A stretch of 33,057 nucleotides of DNA from an uncultured Muribaculaceae bacterium (lineage in GTDB: Bacteria > Bacteroidota > Bacteroidia > Bacteroidales > Muribaculaceae). Each line of letters starts with the position of its first letter. Within the stretch, counting starts at the first letter, position 1. A model generated the notes under the pieces. That model ran no database searches. It was given only the letters and a program-made list of their open reading frames with translations, and was not told the origin of the DNA. Location: NCBI GenBank assembly GCA_910585755.1, contig CAJUFH010000033.1, forward strand, positions 1 to 33,057, in the 5' to 3' direction. Below are positions 1 to 8,000 of the stretch, in pieces. A program made the translations under genes and the position numbers.

Positions 1-52
1 CGTCTGCCTTACAAGCAGAGGGTCGGGGGTTCGAATCCCTCAGCGCCCACCA
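1..52 (+). tRNA. tRNA-Val (anticodon UAC), 3' part only
   Basis: The window opens inside a tRNA. The anticodon arm is CTGC-CTTACAA-GCAG, giving anticodon TAC for valine GUA codons. It is followed by the T arm (GGGGG-TTCGAAT-CCCTC) and the acceptor strand AGCGCCC with discriminator A and an encoded CCA at 50-52. The D arm and 5' acceptor strand lie before the window. A strong hairpin terminator follows within 10 bases. Confidence 0.9.
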
Positions 53-56
53 TCGC

Positions 57-90
57 AACCGCGACGAAGCCATCGCTTCGCCGCGGTTTT
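57..90 (+). terminator. Intrinsic terminator of the tRNA-Val transcript
   Basis: An inverted repeat (ACCGCG-A-CGAAGC, loop CATC, GCTTCG-C-CGCGGT) with a single mismatch runs directly into TTTT at 87-90. It lies only a few bases after the encoded CCA of the tRNA. Confidence 0.85.
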
Positions 91-151
91 CTATTTGCCC
101 TACCAGCCGTGGCGCCAAGCCGCAATCGAGGGCGCCCCTTACCCGCCAGCA

Positions 152-194
152 GAAAAAAAAGAAAAAGCCGCATCGAAACTTCGACGCGGCTTTT
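152..194 (-). terminator. Intrinsic terminator of tRNA-Met
   Basis: AAAAGCCGC at about 164-172 pairs with GCGGCTTTT at 186-194, and the inner bases TCGA/TCGA extend the hairpin. On the minus strand the stem is followed by a T-rich run, the complement of the A run at 152-166. This fits the end of the minus-strand tRNA at 200. The TTTT at 191-194 may let it also stop + strand transcription. Confidence 0.8.
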
Positions 195-199
195 CCGGG

Positions 200-273
200 T
201 AGCGGGACCGAGAATTGAACTCGGGACCTCCGGGTTATGAATCCGACGCTCTAACCAACTGAGCTATCCCGCC
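200..273 (-). tRNA. tRNA-Met (anticodon CAU)
   Basis: Read on the minus strand, the acceptor GGCGGGA pairs with TCCCGCT (one G-U at 1-72), T8 and A9 are present, the D stem is GCTC/GAGC, and the anticodon loop TTCATAA gives CAT. The T arm is CCGAG-TTCAATT-CTCGG and the discriminator is A. CCA is not encoded. The 31-39 pair appears to be A-C. CAT could in principle mark a lysidine-modified isoleucine tRNA, so the amino acid is slightly less certain than the tRNA itself. Confidence 0.88.
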
Positions 274-318
274 ATTTCAAAACAGCTATCAAGAAGGGAG
301 CCCTTCCGTTTTGCGACT

Positions 319-351
319 GCAAAATTACGCACTATTTCCGAAACCTCCAAA
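319..351 (-). promoter_or_regulatory. Bacteroidetes-type promoter for tRNA-Met
   Basis: On the minus strand TTTG (351-348) is followed after 20 bases by TAATTTTGC (327-319), matching the -33 TTTG and -7 TAnnTTTG elements of the Bacteroidetes primary sigma factor. The predicted start is about 45 bases before the tRNA. Positions 280-530 otherwise show no gene. Confidence 0.75.
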
Positions 352-533
352 TTTTTCGCCAAGTTTTTAGCGCACACGCGCTGAAATCCCTACCGAAACC
401 CCGGCAAAATCCCCAGAAGAGACAAGGCAGCGACAAGGCCGCGCCAAGCCCGAAGCGAGATATGCCACGCACGCCGGCAACCGCGCCGCGGAGGAGAGGC
501 TGGAGCAATCGCGCAAAGCCCCAAGGGGAAAGA

Positions 534-806
534 CTATTCGTGCCTGTGAGGCTTTACAAAACCGCAAAAATGCTGGAGAGCAACAAAGAAATCATGATCG
601 AGCGCCACGGAAATACGACACAGCAGCTCTGTATCGATACTCCCCTTGCGGAGGATCTTGTACACGTTAGTGCGATCGCAATTGATTTCTTGCGCCAGCC
701 ACGCTGCCGGGCGGCGCTGGCGACGCAGCTCGTCGCCGATGAGAGAACCGATGTGGACCTTGATGCCACATTCTTCGGTCGGTTTGAGTAAGGACTTCTC
801 GGCCAT
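534..806 (-). CDS. Small helix-turn-helix protein, unknown target
   Basis: A 90-residue soluble protein. Its central part (about residues 19-72) reads as a compact lambda-repressor-like helix-turn-helix: IGSLIGDELRRQ, then AWLAQEINCDRTNVYKIL as helices 2-3, then SIDTELLCRISVALDHDFF. The phrase DRTNVYKIL followed by SIDTELL is, from memory, typical of small single-domain regulators in Bacteroidales, often lone genes. The ATG at 806 is the natural start. There is no clear ribosome-binding site, as is normal in this phylum. A promoter-like pair lies 75-105 bases upstream. It stands alone, so its regulon cannot be guessed. It may autoregulate. Confidence 0.8.
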   Translation of the reverse strand: MAEKSLLKPTEECGIKVHIGSLIGDELRRQRRPAAWLAQEINCDRTNVYKILRKGSIDTELLCRISVALDHDFFVALQHFCGFVKPHRHE

Positions 807-879
807 GCTAAAAGCGAAAAAAGGTGTGGTAAAAAAAGAACAGACCGTCCGCGCTGAAGGCAGACTTCTCTTGCGGGCA

Positions 880-912
880 CAAAATTACTAAAAAACCACC
901 CATAGGGACAAA
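880..912 (-). promoter_or_regulatory. Promoter for the small HTH gene
   Basis: On the minus strand TTTG (912-909), 21 bases, then TAATTTTGT (887-879). The spacing and both elements fit the Bacteroidetes housekeeping promoter, pointing at the HTH gene that starts at 806. I see no other gene in 913-1130. Confidence 0.6.
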
Positions 913-1131
913 ACCGCAACGGGCAAAAAAGCCCCTCCAGTGCCTTAAAAATAGTGAAAAACGCTTAATTCCTGTAAGCGTAACAGTCTTGTCGCAATGA
1001 TGTAACCCTATGGAAGCGTTATGATTGCATTTTTCACCCAAACAGACACCGCGCAATCAGCGCAGACCGGCACGCAGACCGGCCCACTTGGAAAGGTTCC
1101 GAAAACCGCGGGATAAAAAAAGCATATTCTC

Positions 1132-1163
1132 TTGCACAAACGCCGAAATCGCGCTAACTTTGC
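1132..1163 (+). promoter_or_regulatory. Promoter of a candidate non-coding RNA
   Basis: TTGC at 1132-1135, a 19-base spacer, then TAACTTTGC at 1155-1163: a close match to the Bacteroidetes -33/-7 promoter. No protein gene lies downstream before the hairpin terminator at 1334-1374. Confidence 0.75.
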
Positions 1164-1167
1164 AGAG

Positions 1168-1374
1168 AATATGAAAAGCGATTAGCTGCCAAGCCGCCGC
1201 ACGCCGCCGGGAGGCGCCGCACTGCGGGTTACGGCAGCGGTTAATGAGATGAATGTAAGTAAGATATAATCTCTACACGACAAGTTGCGAAGGCAACTCG
1301 ATTTTAGAATCACAAATCATGCCTTTTGGCTTTAATCCTGACGCTTCCTGTGAAGGCGGCCCCAGGATTTTTTT
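1168..1374 (+). ncRNA. Candidate structured small RNA of about 200 nt (6S-like?)
   Basis: The segment between a strong promoter and an intrinsic terminator contains no credible reading frame but several strong pairings. ATTA-GCTGCC (1181-1190) pairs with GGCAGC-GGT-TAAT (1233-1245). CCGC (1197-1200) pairs with GCGG (1224-1227), and CGCC pairs with GGCG inside it. GAGAT (about 1246) pairs with ATCTC (about 1269). AGTTGC-GAAG-GCAACT (1283-1298) is a perfect small hairpin. The length, isolation and convergent position against rplS suggest a housekeeping RNA; 6S RNA is one possibility. I cannot recognise the 6S central bubble, SRP-RNA loop or tmRNA ends, so the family is left open. Confidence 0.55.
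1334..1374 (+). terminator. Terminator of the candidate ncRNA
   Basis: AATCCTG pairs with CAGGATT around an inner CGCTTC/GAAGGCG hairpin, followed by a run of seven T at about 1368-1374. Confidence 0.8.
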
Positions 1375-1398
1375 ATGGGCCGTTATGGCAACGACCTC

Positions 1399-1436
1399 AA
1401 AAAAAGAAGCCGCGCGGCTGACTGCCGCACAGCTTC
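1399..1436 (-). terminator. Terminator of rplS
   Basis: On the minus strand GAAGC...GCGGC pairs with GCCGC...GCTTC (1436-1406) and runs into a seven-T tract (1405-1399). It lies about 50 bases past the rplS stop. Confidence 0.8.
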
Positions 1437-1485
1437 CTGTGTCTTGGTTCCGTCTGCCCCGGAAACCGGAGCGGGAGGCGCGGGA

Positions 1486-1842
1486 TTACTTGTTGACCAC
1501 GCGGCGCTCCTTGATACGGGCCTTCTTGCCGGTAAGACCGCGGAGGTAGTAGAGCTTCGCGCGGCGAACCTTGCCGTACTTGTTGACGGTGATGGAGTCA
1601 ATGAAAGGTGATTCCAGGGGGAAGATTCGCTCGACACCGATGTTGTCGCTCATCTTGCGCACGGTGAAGCGCTTCTTGCTGCCTTCGCCGGTAATTTTGA
1701 TAACGACGCCGCGGTACTGCTGGATACGTTCCTTGTTACCTTCCTTGATGCGGTAAGCCACCGTGATGGTGTCACCGGGGCCGAAGTCGGGATGCTGCTT
1801 TCCGCAGGCAAACGCCTCTTCGGTTACTTTGATAAGATCCAT
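1486..1842 (-). CDS. rplS: 50S ribosomal protein L19
   Basis: A 118-residue protein of the length and layout of bacterial L19, which sits at the 30S-50S interface. Recognisable blocks are FGPGDTITVAYRIKEGNKER, then QQYRGVVIKITGEG, KRFTVRKMSDNIGVERIFPL, and the basic C-terminal part KYGKVRRAKLYYLRGLTGKKARIKE. The ATG at 1842 gives the usual N-terminus (MDLIKVTEE). The gene stands alone here, without trmD or rpsP, with its own promoter upstream and hairpin terminator downstream. It is convergent with the candidate ncRNA. Confidence 0.97.
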   Translation of the reverse strand: MDLIKVTEEAFACGKQHPDFGPGDTITVAYRIKEGNKERIQQYRGVVIKITGEGSKKRFTVRKMSDNIGVERIFPLESPFIDSITVNKYGKVRRAKLYYLRGLTGKKARIKERRVVNK

Positions 1843-1926
1843 TTTTTATTTCAATAAAAACTGGGTTAAACAATTGCGCAATATACGCCGGCAGCCTTGT
1901 CCGGCCAGAGATTACGCTTTCCGGCC

Positions 1927-1959
1927 GCAAAGTTAGCAAAAATCCCCCACCCCGCCAAA
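1927..1959 (-). promoter_or_regulatory. Promoter of rplS
   Basis: On the minus strand TTTG (1959-1956), a 20-base spacer, then TAACTTTGC (1935-1927). This is a near-perfect Bacteroidetes promoter and leaves a leader of about 80 nt before the L19 start. Confidence 0.75.
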
Positions 1960-1993
1960 CTATCCGGCATATTTTCAGGAAATTGTTTTCGGG

Positions 1994-2037
1994 AAAAGAA
2001 GGGAGGGCGCCCCGCCTCCGCGGCGCGGCGCCCTCCC
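1994..2037 (-). terminator. Terminator of the RCC1-repeat gene
   Basis: An 11-base stem GGGAGGGCGCC (2001-2011) / GGCGCCCTCCC (2027-2037). On the minus strand it is followed by TTCTTTT (2000-1994). It lies about 30 bases beyond the stop of the 926-residue gene. Confidence 0.8.
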
Positions 2038-2067
2038 GATGGTCAATCAGATATTACTGCCTAATGC

Positions 2068-4848
2068 TCATTTCACATATACCTTACGGCCACCGACAAC
2101 GTAGATGCCGGGGCGCAGGCCGGCTGCGGCTTCAGCGGGGGTCATGGTAGCCACGCGGCGACCTGCCAGGTCGTAAACCGCAACGGGAAGAGCCTCGTCG
2201 GCAGCCTCGACCTCGCCAATGGCCGAAGTAGTGGCCTTGACGATGTTGTAGGCGCTCCAGTTGGCGTCGGCCATGAAGGAGTCATAAGCGGCGTTGGGAA
2301 CCACGATGGTCAGCAGCTTGCCGCGCGAAGGGAGCGAGTTGGTTTTGAACGCCGGAGCCTGGTCTGACTCATAGAGTTTCCAGTCGATTTTCGACAGCTC
2401 GTTGCAGCGGTCGAAAGTGCCGTCGGCGAAAGCGAAGTTGCCCGGCAGGACGACCTCGGAGAGAGCGGACGAGCCGTAGAAAGCGTCGGAAGTTGCGGTA
2501 AGGCCGGTGCAGCCGCTGAGGTCGATCGAGGTAAGGCTCTCGCATCCGTAGAATGCCTTGACAAGCGAGCGGAAGTTGGCGGCCTGCTCGGGAGCGGGCA
2601 TTATGACGGTCGCCAGCGCCTTGCAGCTCTGGAATATACCCTTGGTCTGTGTCCCGAAAAGAACTCCGGGGAACTCGGCGTTAAGGTTGGTGCCGATAGT
2701 GATTTCGGCCTGGCTCATGTCGACGAGCTCGAGCACGCTGTTGCCGACACTGCCGGTATTGTTTCCGAGGGCTCCCGACAGAGCCTTGAGGGCGGCGCTG
2801 TCCCAGACCCCGGTCAGGTAAAGTTCGCGGGCGTCGGCAAGGCTCTCGGGGATATTGTAACCGTCGACGTAATAGACACCCTCCTGCTGTTCTTTCACGG
2901 CCTGGAGGTTGACATAAGCCCAGGTAGCGTCAGCCTTGAAGGACTCGAACACAACCTCGGGAACCATGACGGTAATCTGCGCCTGCTGCTCTTCTGTAAG
3001 GTCCTGGAAAAGCTGAGCATCTGAAGCGATTACGGGAGCGGCGTCCCCTTCATACAGGCCCCAGTCGATCAGACGGAGCGCGGCGCAGGAGTTGAACAGG
3101 AACTTGCCGCATACGAAGTTCGCGGGGAGCACCACGGATGTGAGCGACGCGCATTTTCCGAAGGCATCCTCCGATTTTGTGACTCCGGCGGTCCACGCCG
3201 ACATGTCGGCCATGGTGATGGCGGTGTTATAGAACGCGTCGTTGATGTTCGTCACGCCGGTAAGGCCCGAAATATCGCAGGATTTGAGTTTCTCGCAGTT
3301 CATGAACGCCTCCTGGAGGTTTACAAGATTCGCCGCGGAGGCATTTGCGGGGAACTTCACCGATTCGAGCGCCTTGCACATCTTGAACACGCCGGCACTA
3401 CTGAATCCGGCTGTTACGTAGAACGAGGTATTGGCGGCGAAAGTAACTTCCGACATATCGACGGAGACAAGAGTCTTGTTGCCTACCGGCGGGAAACCGA
3501 GGTTAGCGCCGAGGGCCACACAGATTTTCTGGAAGTCGGACGTGCCCCATTCGCCGGTAAGTTTCAGCTTGACGGCGTCGGCGAGCGACGAGGGGATATT
3601 GGCGGCGTCGAAGGTGTATTCGCCAGGTTCGGGAGGAGCGGGAACGCCCATCTCGATCGGGAAGGGGCAGAATGTCAGCTTGGTGCCATCGGCATAGTTG
3701 CCCATCTGACCCCAGCGGTTCGAGCCCCAGCCGTAGATTTTGCCCGTAGAAGAAAGGACGGCGGAGAAACGCTGGCCGGACGTCAGCACAGAGGTGACAG
3801 TTCCCTCGGGAAGAGAAACTTCGACGGGAACATAGCTGAACTGGTTGTTGCTTACCTCGTAAGCCTCCCCCTTGCCGTTGCCGAGACCGCCGTTGGCGTT
3901 GGCACCCCACGCGAGCACCTTGCCGCCGGCCTCGACCACGCGGACATACTCGCATCCGCTCATACGGGTGACCTCGCCGGTGACGGCAGTTACCTGTTGC
4001 GGAGTCTGGATGTTCGGGAGCGAGCCGTCCTCGTTTGTATCGTCCATCGGGAGGTTAAGTCCGAGAAGGTTGCGGGTATTGTCGCCCCACGCCCAGAAGG
4101 TGCCGTCAGACTTCACGCCGAACGACGAGTTGTCGATTGCGTAAGCGGCCTTCCAGGTGTCGGTGCCGAGACGGGTCGGCACCTTGACGTTATTATCGGT
4201 ATTCATCAACTGATGGTAGGAGGCGAAGCCCCAGCCCCAGAGGGAGCCGTCGTTCTTCAGGGCAAGCACATGCGACCCGCCGATGCTGACAGTCTTCCAG
4301 TCATTGTCGGTCCCGACGCGGGTCGGCACCGGGGCGTTGTTCGTGTTACCGAGGCCGAGGGTGAAAGTCGAGCCGTAGCCCCAGGCCCATAAAGAGCCGT
4401 CAGTCTTGATGCCGAACACCGAGTAGCACCACGTGACCGAAGTGTGGATGGAGGCCCAGTCCGTGTCAGTTCCTACCTGCACGAGGGTGTTGTGCTTGGT
4501 GACCCCGTCGCCTACGCCCGACATGCCGAACTCGTTCGAGCCGGCAGTCCAGAGCGAGCCGTCGTTCTTCAGGAAGAACCCGGCCCCGCGGGCACCATAG
4601 ACACCCTTCCAGTCAGCATCGGTTCCCACCTGCACAGGAGTAGAGCTGAATTTGACCGCGTCCTGCCCGATGCCGAGCTGTCCCTGCTCATTGTCGCCCC
4701 AGGCCCACAGCGTGCCGTCGGCCTTGATGGCGTAAGTCGTGTTGTCGCCTGCCGACACAGCCTTCCACACCGGGGACTCTTCGGCCGAAGCGCCCGCAGC
4801 CGAGGCGGTAAACGCGGCGGCCACGAAAAGTTTCAAGAACGTCTTCAT
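2068..4848 (-). CDS. Secreted RCC1-repeat / BspA-like leucine-rich-repeat protein
   Basis: A 926-residue exported protein. Residues 1-22 form a signal peptide (cleavage near ASA-EE). Residues 25-400 hold seven RCC1-type repeats, each with a Trp-Gly core (WAWGDN near 48, WAWGYG near 154, WAWGDN near 252, YGWGSN near 372), predicting a seven-bladed propeller. Two homologous modules of about 220 residues follow (from 411 and 659). Each opens with NIP-SLADA and carries BspA/LRR_5-like repeats (CESLTSIDLSGCTGL, ALSEVVLPGNF) ending in an IDW-LYE motif. The last 45 residues (AVYDLAGRRVA, then LRPGIYVVGGRKVYVK) resemble a type IX secretion sorting tail. It lies 29 bases downstream of the PKD-like gene on the same strand, so the two are probably co-transcribed. 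Ligand unknown; surface binding is an inference. Confidence 0.88.
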   Translation of the reverse strand: MKTFLKLFVAAAFTASAAGASAEESPVWKAVSAGDNTTYAIKADGTLWAWGDNEQGQLGIGQDAVKFSSTPVQVGTDADWKGVYGARGAGFFLKNDGSLWTAGSNEFGMSGVGDGVTKHNTLVQVGTDTDWASIHTSVTWCYSVFGIKTDGSLWAWGYGSTFTLGLGNTNNAPVPTRVGTDNDWKTVSIGGSHVLALKNDGSLWGWGFASYHQLMNTDNNVKVPTRLGTDTWKAAYAIDNSSFGVKSDGTFWAWGDNTRNLLGLNLPMDDTNEDGSLPNIQTPQQVTAVTGEVTRMSGCEYVRVVEAGGKVLAWGANANGGLGNGKGEAYEVSNNQFSYVPVEVSLPEGTVTSVLTSGQRFSAVLSSTGKIYGWGSNRWGQMGNYADGTKLTFCPFPIEMGVPAPPEPGEYTFDAANIPSSLADAVKLKLTGEWGTSDFQKICVALGANLGFPPVGNKTLVSVDMSEVTFAANTSFYVTAGFSSAGVFKMCKALESVKFPANASAANLVNLQEAFMNCEKLKSCDISGLTGVTNINDAFYNTAITMADMSAWTAGVTKSEDAFGKCASLTSVVLPANFVCGKFLFNSCAALRLIDWGLYEGDAAPVIASDAQLFQDLTEEQQAQITVMVPEVVFESFKADATWAYVNLQAVKEQQEGVYYVDGYNIPESLADARELYLTGVWDSAALKALSGALGNNTGSVGNSVLELVDMSQAEITIGTNLNAEFPGVLFGTQTKGIFQSCKALATVIMPAPEQAANFRSLVKAFYGCESLTSIDLSGCTGLTATSDAFYGSSALSEVVLPGNFAFADGTFDRCNELSKIDWKLYESDQAPAFKTNSLPSRGKLLTIVVPNAAYDSFMADANWSAYNIVKATTSAIGEVEAADEALPVAVYDLAGRRVATMTPAEAAAGLRPGIYVVGGRKVYVK

Positions 4849-4877
4849 TGTTAAAGCAATTTATGTGATAAAAACTG

Positions 4878-6179
4878 TTAGATTTTCACGAATTTGGCGC
4901 TCTGCCCGGCTGCGGTGCTGACGATGTAGACACCCGGAGCGAGGGCCGAACCGTCGAACTCCGCCGACCCGCCGCTGATTTCGCCGGAAATACAGAGAGA
5001 ACCTGAGAGATTGAACACCGAGAAACCTCCGTCGGCACCGGTCAGCCTGACGGAGCCACCCTCGACTACGCATCCGATGCGGGAGTCTGCGTCGGCCTCA
5101 GTCACGGCAACGGAGACAAGCGGAGTCTCCCCTCCGCGCACGACGGGGCAAATCATAAAGCTGCCGTAATTGCCGCCGAAATAGCTTACCGGGCGCAGAT
5201 AGTCGTCCTCCGCTTCGAGGCGCACGAACGAGTTATGGGCGAGGAGGTTCTGGGCATGCTCGGGCTGCATCTGCACGTTGGGCATAACGTCCATCAGCAT
5301 CTGCAGGTCCTCGGTCGCCGGGTCGTTGCTCCACCCGTACACATCTATAAATATAAAAGGCTTTCCGAAGAGGTCGACCGGCGACGAGCATTTCATCTGG
5401 GCGACTGCTCCCCCGGAGACCGGGACCCACGCCCCGTCCTCGGTGCCTTTGAAATTCTCGAAGGGAATCACGTCCCCCTCGATGGGAATAGAAGCGAGCT
5501 GCACGTCGGTTTCGCCGATGTTCGCCATCCATACGCGGACACCGATCTTCGCACCTTCCTTGTAGCGCGTCGGCTTGTGGTGGAAGTAAACGTTCACCCC
5601 GTCGAGGAATCCTTCCTCTACCGAAAGCATATACAGATTACCCACCCCGATTATGCCGAGCGAGTTCGTGCCTCCGAGCGAGCCTCTCTCCGCTCCGTTG
5701 GCCTGGTCGTACATATTCACCCCGAGGGCGTAAGTCTGGGTCCACTCGCGGGTGTCCGCGTGACAGAGCTCGGCGACTCCGCCGACTTTCAGCTTATAGG
5801 CCGGGGCAGCTACGGAGTTTCCGCCCTCATACCCTACCGTCAGACGCGGGAAGTCATACGTCCCGGGAGCCTTATATGTAATGAGCGCGTCCTGGGACGT
5901 CGGGCTGGCGAGCTCGCCGCCTGTAGTTTCCCACATCCAGGACCTCGGAGCGCCGGAGGAAGTGTCGCGGTACTTCACGGTGCTTCCCGCGGGGGCCCAA
6001 AGGAAAGCCCCTTCGTTTATCGGGTTGCGGGTGGTGAAACTGCAGACGGGCTGCGGGTCCGGATCGTCTATCGTGCCGATGTAGCGCAAACCGATCGGAT
6101 GGTCGTACGAGGCTTCCTGCGCTCCGGCAGCCGCGCCGCCTAAAACCGCGAGCGTTAACAAGAGATAGAATTTCTTCAT
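4878..6179 (-). CDS. Secreted PKD-like domain protein with type IX sorting-like tail
   Basis: 433 residues from the ATG at 6179, chosen because it gives a normal signal peptide (MKKFYLLLTLAVLGGAAAGA, cleavage near AQA/AQE); an in-frame start 12 codons upstream would bury it. About residues 60-135 look like a PKD/Ig fold (SSGAPRSWMWETTGG, then YKAPGTYDFPRLTVGY). The middle part has no domain I recognise. It contains aromatic-rich strands and the phrase GKPFIFIDVYGW. The C-terminus (FNLSGSLCISGE, then LAPGVYIVSTAAGQSAKFVKI) resembles a type A sorting domain. It is first in a likely two-gene unit with the RCC1-repeat gene. The divergent TPR/HTH regulator next door is a plausible controller. A surface or extracellular adhesin or binding role is inferred only. 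Confidence 0.8.
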   Translation of the reverse strand: MKKFYLLLTLAVLGGAAAGAQEASYDHPIGLRYIGTIDDPDPQPVCSFTTRNPINEGAFLWAPAGSTVKYRDTSSGAPRSWMWETTGGELASPTSQDALITYKAPGTYDFPRLTVGYEGGNSVAAPAYKLKVGGVAELCHADTREWTQTYALGVNMYDQANGAERGSLGGTNSLGIIGVGNLYMLSVEEGFLDGVNVYFHHKPTRYKEGAKIGVRVWMANIGETDVQLASIPIEGDVIPFENFKGTEDGAWVPVSGGAVAQMKCSSPVDLFGKPFIFIDVYGWSNDPATEDLQMLMDVMPNVQMQPEHAQNLLAHNSFVRLEAEDDYLRPVSYFGGNYGSFMICPVVRGGETPLVSVAVTEADADSRIGCVVEGGSVRLTGADGGFSVFNLSGSLCISGEISGGSAEFDGSALAPGVYIVSTAAGQSAKFVKI

Positions 6180-6251
6180 ATAAAATAATGTTGGTCTGAC
6201 ATAGCTTTTTCGCAAATTGAGCGAATATAAGCCGAAAACGCAAAAATAAGC

Positions 6252-6272
6252 GGTCTACTGATGGTCTACTGA
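6252..6272. promoter_or_regulatory. Paired direct repeat in the divergent intergenic region (possible operator)
   Basis: GGTCTACTGA occurs at 6252-6261 and again at 6263-6272, an 11-base period that places both on one DNA face. A partial match, GGTCTGAC, lies at about 6193. The pair sits between a TATTTTTG (-7-like, minus strand, 6248-6241) facing the secreted-protein genes and the + strand promoter of the regulator. It may be a regulator binding site, but no binding evidence exists. Confidence 0.45.
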
Positions 6273-6279
6273 GATATTT

Positions 6280-6312
6280 TTTGGAACTAATAACTCTTTT
6301 TTAGTAAATTTG
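6280..6312 (+). promoter_or_regulatory. Promoter of the TPR/HTH regulator
   Basis: TTTG at 6280-6283, a 21-base spacer and TAAATTTG at 6305-6312 match the phylum promoter. The predicted start of transcription falls at about 6317-6319, on top of the likely GTG start codon, implying a very short leader or a leaderless mRNA. Confidence 0.55.
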
Positions 6313-6315
6313 GGC

Positions 6316-7998
6316 GTGAAAACGCTTCTATCAATACTCCTCGCGTCAGCGTTGCTGCTGTGCGCCTCCTGCGGTTCCAGGTCGGGAAAAATAGCCCCGT
6401 ACAGATGGACCGAGCTGTCGGATGATGTCGATTCCCTGACCCTCGCGCTTGAACACGGGTTTTACGACTACCACCCCCTCGACTCTCTCGAGGAGGCTGT
6501 CGGTCGGCTCGAATCGGCGGCAGCGGTATCGGGCGACTCTCTCGCTGTTGCCCGCGGGCTATACTGGCGCGGGCAGCTCCTCAACCGAATGGGAGAGACC
6601 GACTCGGCCCTGAGCGTCGTATCGCGCGGGATAGAGATGGTAGACTCTGCCAGGACACCCTATGACTTCTTCCGGCTGCGGGGGCTGGTGCGCCAGTACA
6701 GCCACTCAATAGGGGCTGAATCATACCGCGAAATCGACGAGGAGGCGCGCTTCTATGCCGGAATCGGCGACAAACCGATGACGGCCACAATGTACATCAA
6801 CCTCGCGATTACCCTTCTGAACCTCGGCGACTACGACAAAAGCCTGCGGTACATGGAGCAGGCCGACGACATAAACCGCTCGCTCGGGTTCGACAAGCGC
6901 GTCGCCAAGAACAAAATCAACATAGCGAGCATCCATTTCCGCAAAGGGAACCGGGAAAAGGGAATCGAACTGCTGCGCGAACTGCTCGATTCGCCGGAAA
7001 TCAAGGCCGACGACGGGGCGTACAACCTCGTGCTTCGCAATCTGTACGTATATACCCATGACCTTTCATACCTCCGCAAGGCTTACAGCGGCGTAGCCGG
7101 GAACGACAACCGCCGCGACCTGCAGGGCCTTTACGAGGCGCTGCTGAGCGAGCACTTCCACGACATCGGGGAGCAGGACAGCGCCGTGGCGTACAGCCGG
7201 CTCGCGATCAACAACATAAACTACGTTGACAACTTCGCCCACAAGAGCATGATCATGCAGGTCTACGCCGATGCGATGGAACGCGGCGGCCAGATCGACA
7301 GCGCGCTGCGCTACCAGAAACGGTATATCGAGTATTCCGACTCCGACTATGCCAGGATGCAGCAGTCGGAGGTGCTGCGCATCGCCAACCTCCGGGAGGT
7401 GGCCGAAGTCATGAGCCGGGAAAGGGAGAGCGCCCAAAACTCGCGGTTCTATTTCTTAGGCGCGATATTCGCCGTCCTGGCAGTGGCCGGAGTCGTATAT
7501 TTCATGCTGTACAGGAGACAGAAGCGCCACGAGATGGCCTCCCGCGACAGCCGTCTCGAGATGGAGAAAAGCCGCCGCTCCCTCCTGGCGATGATGCTGG
7601 TAGTCGAGGAGAAGGACAACCTCTTCAACTTCCTGAACACCGAAATCGAAAAAATGCGGAAAGAGAACTCAATCGGAGCCGCGGAAGCCCGGCGCCTGCA
7701 AAACACCATCCAGACCCACCTTTCGGGCGATGAGGACTGGAAATCGTTCCAGCAGCAGTTCGTGCAGATCTACCCGGTGTTCGTCAACAAGCTGCTTGGC
7801 GCGTATCCCGGACTGGCCGACAGCTACGTCAAGCTCGCCACCTTCATATACATGGGGCTTGACAACAACCGCATAGCCCGGCTCCTTGTAATCCGCCCGG
7901 AGTCTGTCAAACAGGCCCGGTGGCGCCTGCGCCGCATGATGAACCTCGACAAGGACACCTCGCTCGACGACGCGATACGCGCCCTGGGGAGCGACTGA
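6316..7998 (+). CDS. Lipoprotein-type TPR / transmembrane / LuxR-like HTH regulator
   Basis: About 560 residues. The N-terminus MKTLLSILLASALLLCASC is a lipoprotein-like signal with Cys at 19. No ATG serves it: the candidates are GTG at 6316 (chosen) and TTG at 6310. Residues of about 60-350 are tetratricopeptide-like helical pairs (MYINLAITLLNLGDYDKSLRYMEQ is the clearest). A single membrane helix follows near 375-398 (FLGAIFAVLAVAGVVYFMLY) with a basic stop-transfer sequence. A coiled coil comes next, then a C-terminal helix-turn-helix (YMGLDNNRIARLLVIRPESV). The layout is periplasmic sensor, helix, then cytoplasmic DNA binding, well known in Bacteroidetes. It is divergent from the two secreted-protein genes, its likely targets (inference). 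If it is both lipidated and membrane-spanning, the topology is unusual; the signal may instead act as a simple anchor. Confidence 0.82.
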   Translation: MKTLLSILLASALLLCASCGSRSGKIAPYRWTELSDDVDSLTLALEHGFYDYHPLDSLEEAVGRLESAAAVSGDSLAVARGLYWRGQLLNRMGETDSALSVVSRGIEMVDSARTPYDFFRLRGLVRQYSHSIGAESYREIDEEARFYAGIGDKPMTATMYINLAITLLNLGDYDKSLRYMEQADDINRSLGFDKRVAKNKINIASIHFRKGNREKGIELLRELLDSPEIKADDGAYNLVLRNLYVYTHDLSYLRKAYSGVAGNDNRRDLQGLYEALLSEHFHDIGEQDSAVAYSRLAINNINYVDNFAHKSMIMQVYADAMERGGQIDSALRYQKRYIEYSDSDYARMQQSEVLRIANLREVAEVMSRERESAQNSRFYFLGAIFAVLAVAGVVYFMLYRRQKRHEMASRDSRLEMEKSRRSLLAMMLVVEEKDNLFNFLNTEIEKMRKENSIGAAEARRLQNTIQTHLSGDEDWKSFQQQFVQIYPVFVNKLLGAYPGLADSYVKLATFIYMGLDNNRIARLLVIRPESVKQARWRLRRMMNLDKDTSLDDAIRALGSD

Positions 7999-8000
7999 AC

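Noticed and set aside
462..791. 109-residue + strand frame opposite the small HTH gene
   Set aside because: The opposite strand has a coherent helix-turn-helix protein with a promoter; this frame has no pattern.
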